Shown here in pieces: positions 41,991 to 45,957 of a DNA stretch of 45,957 nt (the stretch's first letter is position 1; every line of letters begins with the position of its first letter). The translations under genes and the position numbers were made by a program. The stretch comes from Sulfurovum sp. (GTDB lineage: Bacteria > Campylobacterota > Campylobacteria > Campylobacterales > Sulfurovaceae), in assembly GCA_016744875.1 (NCBI GenBank), contig JADGDL010000014.1, positions 1-45,957 on the forward strand, written 5' to 3'. Under the pieces are notes generated by a model. It did no database searches. It saw only the letters and a list, made by a program, of their open reading frames with translations, and had not been told where the DNA came from.

Positions 41991-43756
41991 TGCAAAACAA
42001 TAACTGTAGTATAAAAGGTATTGTACGGCAGTTATTAGAAGATAAGAAAGACTTAATATTAGGTAATATTATCGCTTTTGTCGCAACACTCCTTGTTGTG
42101 ATCATTCCTCTATTAATTCCCATACTGGTTGATGAACTACTCTTAGGACAAGATCACAATTTTATCTCTTGGATCAGTGAGAATATTTGGGAAAGTGATA
42201 CCAAAGGATATGTCCTTGCTGTACTTGTTCTCATATTGGTCTTACGTACTTTAAGTGCATTTCTTGGGGTTTGGCAGTCTAAGATATTTGTTTCCATATC
42301 AAAAAATATCACTTTTAAAATGCGACAGTCACTTTTGCGTTATTTGAAAAAGGTATCTCTCAAAGAGTATGAGATGATGAGGGTAGGGGCAGTGACCTCT
42401 AAACTTGTAACGGATGTCGAAACCATAGATGCCTTTGTCTCTTCAACCATCTCAAAACTGATCATCGCTTCTTTGACACTTATTTTTTCTGCCATCGTAC
42501 TTTTGTGGATACATTGGGAACTGGCACTGTTCATTCTGGTGACAAACCCTATAGTCGTTTTTTTTACTGCAAAGTTGGCACGAAACATAGGTAAACTCAA
42601 GAAAGAAGAGAATAAGGCTGTTGAAGTCTTCCAGTCAAGTCTTACAGAAACTCTAGAACTCTTCCATCAGATACGTGCAGCGAACAAAGAAACATACTTC
42701 TTTGATAAAAGTGAAGAGAAGGCAAAAGAACTGAAAGTTCACGCAACAGCGTATGGGTATAAAAGTGATGCAGCTATAAAGTACTCATACCTTGTGTTTT
42801 TAGGTGGATATGAGATCTTTAGAGCAGTGAGTATATTGGCTGTGGCATATTCAGATCTTTCTGTAGGACTCATGCTTGCTATCTTTTCTTACCTTTGGGT
42901 GATGGTAACACCGACACAGGATATCATCAATTTTCAGTATGTACTCTCTACAGCAAAGGCTGCGTGTAAACGTATAAACAGCATTTATGAACTGGAGCAA
43001 GAGAAAGTGGTTCTTGAAAGTAAAAACCCTTTTTCGGATACTGAAACTATAGGTTTAGAAGTTAAAAACCTCTCATTCTCGTACTTGAAAGATAAAAAGA
43101 TATTAAATAATATTAATATGCATATAGAGAGTGGTTGTAAGATAGCACTGGTAGGTGCAAGTGGTTCAGGAAAAACCACACTTGCAAATATTCTTGTCGG
43201 GTTCTATCCGGTAGATGAGGGTGAGATATTGTATGGTGATGTATCACATGATGCACTCTCATTATCTACAATACGTGAAAATATTCATCTTATCTTGCAA
43301 CATCCTAAACTCTTTAATGATACAATGCGTTTTAATCTGACACTGGGTAGAGAGTATAGTGATGAAGCGATTAAAAATGCTTTACATATCGCACAACTCG
43401 ATTCAGTTTTGGCAGGTTTAGAAAACGGGCTTGATACTCTCGTAGGTAAAGATGGTATCAAACTATCAGGCGGACAGAGACAACGTGTTGCTATAGCAAG
43501 AATGGTTCTCTCAAACCCAAAAGTGGTCATCTTTGATGAATCCACTTCGGCTTTGGATGTGCATACAGAGTTAAGACTCTTTGATGCCTTGCAAGACTTT
43601 TTACGTGAAAAGACAGTGATCACCATCGCACACAGACTCAGTACCATACAGAGTGCGGAGTACATTTATGTGTTAGAAGATGGTAGAGTAGTTGACAGTG
43701 GCACGCCTAATGCACTGTTAAAGAAAGATGAGAGCTATTTTAGTTCGATGATATAA
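41990..43756 (+). CDS. ABC-type exporter, fused permease and ATPase
   Basis: 588 residues. Six membrane helices form the N-terminal exporter domain (about 20-320), then an ATP-binding domain: GASGSGKTTLANILVGF (Walker A), LSGGQRQRVAIARMVLS (signature), VVIFDESTSALD (Walker B) and AHRLST (H-loop), with LILQHPKLFNDTM as Q-loop region. The fused half-transporter layout is that of MsbA-like multidrug and lipid exporters and works as a homodimer. The substrate is not evident. The serB stop overlaps its start by one base. uppP follows 11 bases later. Confidence 0.92.
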   Translation: MQNNNCSIKGIVRQLLEDKKDLILGNIIAFVATLLVVIIPLLIPILVDELLLGQDHNFISWISENIWESDTKGYVLAVLVLILVLRTLSAFLGVWQSKIFVSISKNITFKMRQSLLRYLKKVSLKEYEMMRVGAVTSKLVTDVETIDAFVSSTISKLIIASLTLIFSAIVLLWIHWELALFILVTNPIVVFFTAKLARNIGKLKKEENKAVEVFQSSLTETLELFHQIRAANKETYFFDKSEEKAKELKVHATAYGYKSDAAIKYSYLVFLGGYEIFRAVSILAVAYSDLSVGLMLAIFSYLWVMVTPTQDIINFQYVLSTAKAACKRINSIYELEQEKVVLESKNPFSDTETIGLEVKNLSFSYLKDKKILNNINMHIESGCKIALVGASGSGKTTLANILVGFYPVDEGEILYGDVSHDALSLSTIRENIHLILQHPKLFNDTMRFNLTLGREYSDEAIKNALHIAQLDSVLAGLENGLDTLVGKDGIKLSGGQRQRVAIARMVLSNPKVVIFDESTSALDVHTELRLFDALQDFLREKTVITIAHRLSTIQSAEYIYVLEDGRVVDSGTPNALLKKDESYFSSMI

Positions 43757-43767
43757 AGGAAATATTT

Positions 43768-44532
43768 TTGGATATTTTTCAAGCGATAATCATTGGTATT
43801 ATCGAAGGGTTTACAGAATTTTTACCTATCTCCTCAACAGGACATATGATCGTTGCAAGTAAATTCTTAGGGATCGAAGAGAATGCTTTGAACAAAGCGT
43901 ATCATGTGATCATCCAGTTTGCGGCTATCTTAGCTGTGATGTTACTCTATAAAGAGAAGATCAGTTTTAAAAAAGTTGATCTTTGGGTAAAACTTTTTGT
44001 CGCATTCCTCCCTATTGCAATTGTTGGATTCATTTTTAAAGATGTCATTAAAACACTTTTTAATGTTGAAACAGTTGCATGGATGTTCATTATCGGTGGA
44101 CTGATCTTTCTTGTGGTGGAGCATTTTTATACAGAGAAGGAACACCATATAAAAGATGTGGAAGAAGTTTCTTACACGCAGGCATTGTGGGTAGGTTTTG
44201 CACAGATATTTTCACTTGTTCCGGGTACAAGTCGTGCAGGGGCAACTATCATTGGTGGTCTTTTGAGTGGATTAGACAGAAAAACGTCTACAGAGTTTTC
44301 ATTTCTATTGGCAATCCCTGTGATGGCTGCAGTGACCGGATATGACCTGTTAAAACACTATCAGGATTTTGCAGATGCCAATTGGGGGGCTTTTATCATT
44401 GGATTTATTACAGCATTTATTACAGCATATTTGACGATTAAACTTTTTCTTGTTTTTATAGAGCGGTTCACTTTTGTAGCATTTGGTATTTATAGAATAA
44501 TCTTTGGGATCATTTTATTAATGGTAATTTAG
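43768..44532 (+). CDS. uppP: undecaprenyl-diphosphate phosphatase
   Basis: 254 residues with about eight membrane helices. It recycles undecaprenyl pyrophosphate for peptidoglycan synthesis and gives bacitracin resistance. Family motifs are intact: GIIEGFTEFLPISSTGHMIVA (Glu-rich catalytic loop) and SLVPGTSRAGATIIGGLLSGL (PGTSRSG-type loop with catalytic Arg). The start is a TTG at 43768 with AAAGGA seven bases upstream. It is last in the serB-ABC-uppP run. A 9-base hairpin at 44581 follows. Confidence 0.94.
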   Translation: MDIFQAIIIGIIEGFTEFLPISSTGHMIVASKFLGIEENALNKAYHVIIQFAAILAVMLLYKEKISFKKVDLWVKLFVAFLPIAIVGFIFKDVIKTLFNVETVAWMFIIGGLIFLVVEHFYTEKEHHIKDVEEVSYTQALWVGFAQIFSLVPGTSRAGATIIGGLLSGLDRKTSTEFSFLLAIPVMAAVTGYDLLKHYQDFADANWGAFIIGFITAFITAYLTIKLFLVFIERFTFVAFGIYRIIFGIILLMVI

Positions 44533-44580
44533 GTTATAGGTTGAGGCTTTTATATCCTTGACCGATACACATTGAATTTA

Positions 44581-44604
44581 TAGAATTTCTTATGAGAAGT
44601 TCTA
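44581..44604 (+). other. 9-bp hairpin between uppP and the DEAD-box gene
   Basis: TAGAATTTC (44581-44589) pairs with GAAGTTCTA (44596-44604), including one G-U pair, around a six-base loop. It is followed by TTAAG and not a clean T-run, so it is either a weak terminator for the uppP operon or a structured leader for the helicase. Confidence 0.35.
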
Positions 44605-44650
44605 TTAAGTTCAAAAACATTTTTTGGACATTTACATATTAAGGTAATTT

Positions 44651-45957
44651 ATGAAATTTAGTGAATTTGATTTTCACCGTGACATTGCGAAGGGTGTTAA
44701 AATAGCAGGCTTTAAAGAGCCAAGTCCCATCCAGGAGATGGCAATTCCTATCATTGCAAATGGTAATGATATGGTAGGTCAAGCCCATACGGGTACAGGA
44801 AAAACAGCAGCCTTTGGGCTGCCTATGATGGATAAATTGGCAAAAGGCGAGATAGAAAGAGCGTTGGTTATTACGCCTACTAGAGAGTTGGCTACACAGG
44901 TTGCAGACGAATTGTACCACTTGGGACGCTTTGCTGGTATACGCACGCTTACAGTGTATGGTGGAGTAGGGTATGGTCGTCAGATAGCACTCATACACAA
45001 AGGTGTACAGATAGTTGTGGCAACACCAGGACGTCTTAAAGATCTTTACAAAAAAGGGAAGATCGATGTCTTTAATCCAGAGATAGTAGTTCTTGATGAA
45101 GCAGATGAAATGCTTGATATGGGTTTCCTCGAAGAGATCAAAGAGATCTTTGAGTACATCCCTCAAAACAGACAGACATTACTCTTCTCAGCAACGATGC
45201 CTGAGCCTATCAAAGAATTGGCAAATAACATTTTATATCAACCTGAGTTTATCTCTGTTGTAGGTGAAGAAGAGACGACGAACAATATTATTGATCAGCG
45301 TTATTATATGATCAATGAAAATCAAAGAGATGAAGCGATCGTCAAACTGCTTGAAACAGAAAAAACAAACAAATGTATCATCTTCTGTCGTATGAAAAGA
45401 GAAGTGGATAGATTGACAGAGCACTTGCAGGCTCTTGGGTTTAATGCAGGTGGGTTACATGGAGATCTGGAGCAAAGAGATAGAGAAGTGATCATTAAGT
45501 CTTACCGAAGAGGTGAGATCAAGATCATGGTAGCAACGGATGTGGCGGCTAGAGGTCTTGATGTAAAAGATGTTTCACATGTCTTTAACTTCCATATACC
45601 ATTTGATCCTCAGTCTTATGTGCACCGCATTGGTCGTACAGGGCGTGCAGGGAAAAGTGGTCAGGCGATCACTTTGGTAACGACCGAAGAGTTTAGAGAA
45701 CTTCAGCGTATTCAAAAAGAAGTAGGTGCAGAAATGCGTTTGGCTACTTTGCAGGGCGGTGAAGGTCTCGATGATACGGGTCGTGAGTATTTGGCAGAGC
45801 AGATCAGAGATATCCATATACATAGTGATGCAGCGGATATGTTAGCGCATATGAATGATATGGATAAAGAGATGCTCCTGGAGAAACTTATGTCACGTCT
45901 TATTGCACAGGAACAACAGCATATTGGAACACAGATCGGTTTTGATCAAAATACGGT
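44651..45957 (+). CDS. DEAD-box RNA helicase (3' end beyond window)
   Basis: 435 codons are visible and the frame runs off the right edge. All helicase motifs appear in order: the Q motif (FKEPSPIQEMAIP), GQAHTGTGKTAAFG (motif I), TPTRELATQ (Ia), TPGR (Ib), VVLDEADEMLDMGF (II), LFSATMP (III), IIFCRMKREVDRL (IV), MVATDVAARGLDVKDV (V) and YVHRIGRTGRAGKSG (VI). It unwinds structured RNA, as in ribosome assembly and mRNA decay. AAGG lies six bases before the ATG. Which of the DeaD, RhlE or SrmB subgroups applies is not settled, as the C-terminal tail is outside. Confidence 0.94.
   Translation, partial: MKFSEFDFHRDIAKGVKIAGFKEPSPIQEMAIPIIANGNDMVGQAHTGTGKTAAFGLPMMDKLAKGEIERALVITPTRELATQVADELYHLGRFAGIRTLTVYGGVGYGRQIALIHKGVQIVVATPGRLKDLYKKGKIDVFNPEIVVLDEADEMLDMGFLEEIKEIFEYIPQNRQTLLFSATMPEPIKELANNILYQPEFISVVGEEETTNNIIDQRYYMINENQRDEAIVKLLETEKTNKCIIFCRMKREVDRLTEHLQALGFNAGGLHGDLEQRDREVIIKSYRRGEIKIMVATDVAARGLDVKDVSHVFNFHIPFDPQSYVHRIGRTGRAGKSGQAITLVTTEEFRELQRIQKEVGAEMRLATLQGGEGLDDTGREYLAEQIRDIHIHSDAADMLAHMNDMDKEMLLEKLMSRLIAQEQQHIGTQIGFDQNT

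Noticed and set aside
44639..45166. Minus-strand 175-residue ORF opposite the DEAD-box helicase
   Set aside because: It is Cys/His/Tyr-rich and is a shadow of a strongly conserved helicase frame.

Overview
This window most resembles a free-living Campylobacterota (epsilonproteobacterial) chromosome, of the Sulfurovum/Sulfurimonas type. The evidence is the low GC content, short intergenic gaps, extended -10 promoters of the TGnTATAAT form with weak -35 boxes, and gene versions typical of that phylum (H. pylori-like MetF and NifU layouts, short Tex, FabI, RlmB, membrane-anchored MtfA). The assignment is an inference from gene content; no rRNA or tRNA gene was seen.

Layout. 1-1740: end of a membrane protein gene, a small inverted-repeat-bounded element, a transposase tail and rsmE, whose upstream region is mobile-element debris. 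1760-5424: a SagB-type dehydrogenase, a degenerate NifU paralogue and an aspartoacylase. 5425-7640: a gene-poor stretch with a putative outer-membrane barrel gene between two 24-base direct repeats, then a broken DDE transposase. 7648-18974: housekeeping genes, namely gdhA, a cation/Ca2+ exchanger, ybeY, queC, hemF, a half-length asparaginase, fabI, rlmB, an internally repeated small protein, tex and thpR. 19073-21751: an accessory patch with a DUF2130 nuclease-fold protein, a double-HTH protein and a HigBA-type toxin-antitoxin pair preceded by a coupled leader ORF. 21810-26889: an RluA-type pseudouridine synthase, a truncated haemoglobin, two thioredoxin-2 paralogues, MtfA, an M18 aminopeptidase and ArfB. 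27025-31205: an RND efflux adaptor and pump. 31220-40374: bacteriohemerythrin, a lipoprotein, an isochorismatase-like hydrolase, a tandem pair of DUF234 proteins and several envelope proteins. 40375-45957: metF, serB, an ABC exporter, uppP and a DEAD-box helicase cut by the window end.

Themes. Redox and oxygen handling recurs (two TrxC-like thioredoxins, truncated haemoglobin, hemerythrin, a flavin dehydrogenase, oxygen-dependent HemF). RNA modification and translation quality control are well represented (RsmE, RlmB, RluA type, YbeY, QueC, ArfB, Tex, ThpR, DEAD helicase). Degeneration after duplication also recurs: the NifU paralogue has lost most cluster ligands, and the two DUF234 paralogues differ at two positions of one nuclease motif. 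No single large novel operon is obvious. The best candidates for undescribed biology are the leader-coupled toxin-antitoxin locus, the complementary DUF234 pair, the degenerate NifU paralogue beside the SagB-type enzyme, and the DUF2130 protein.
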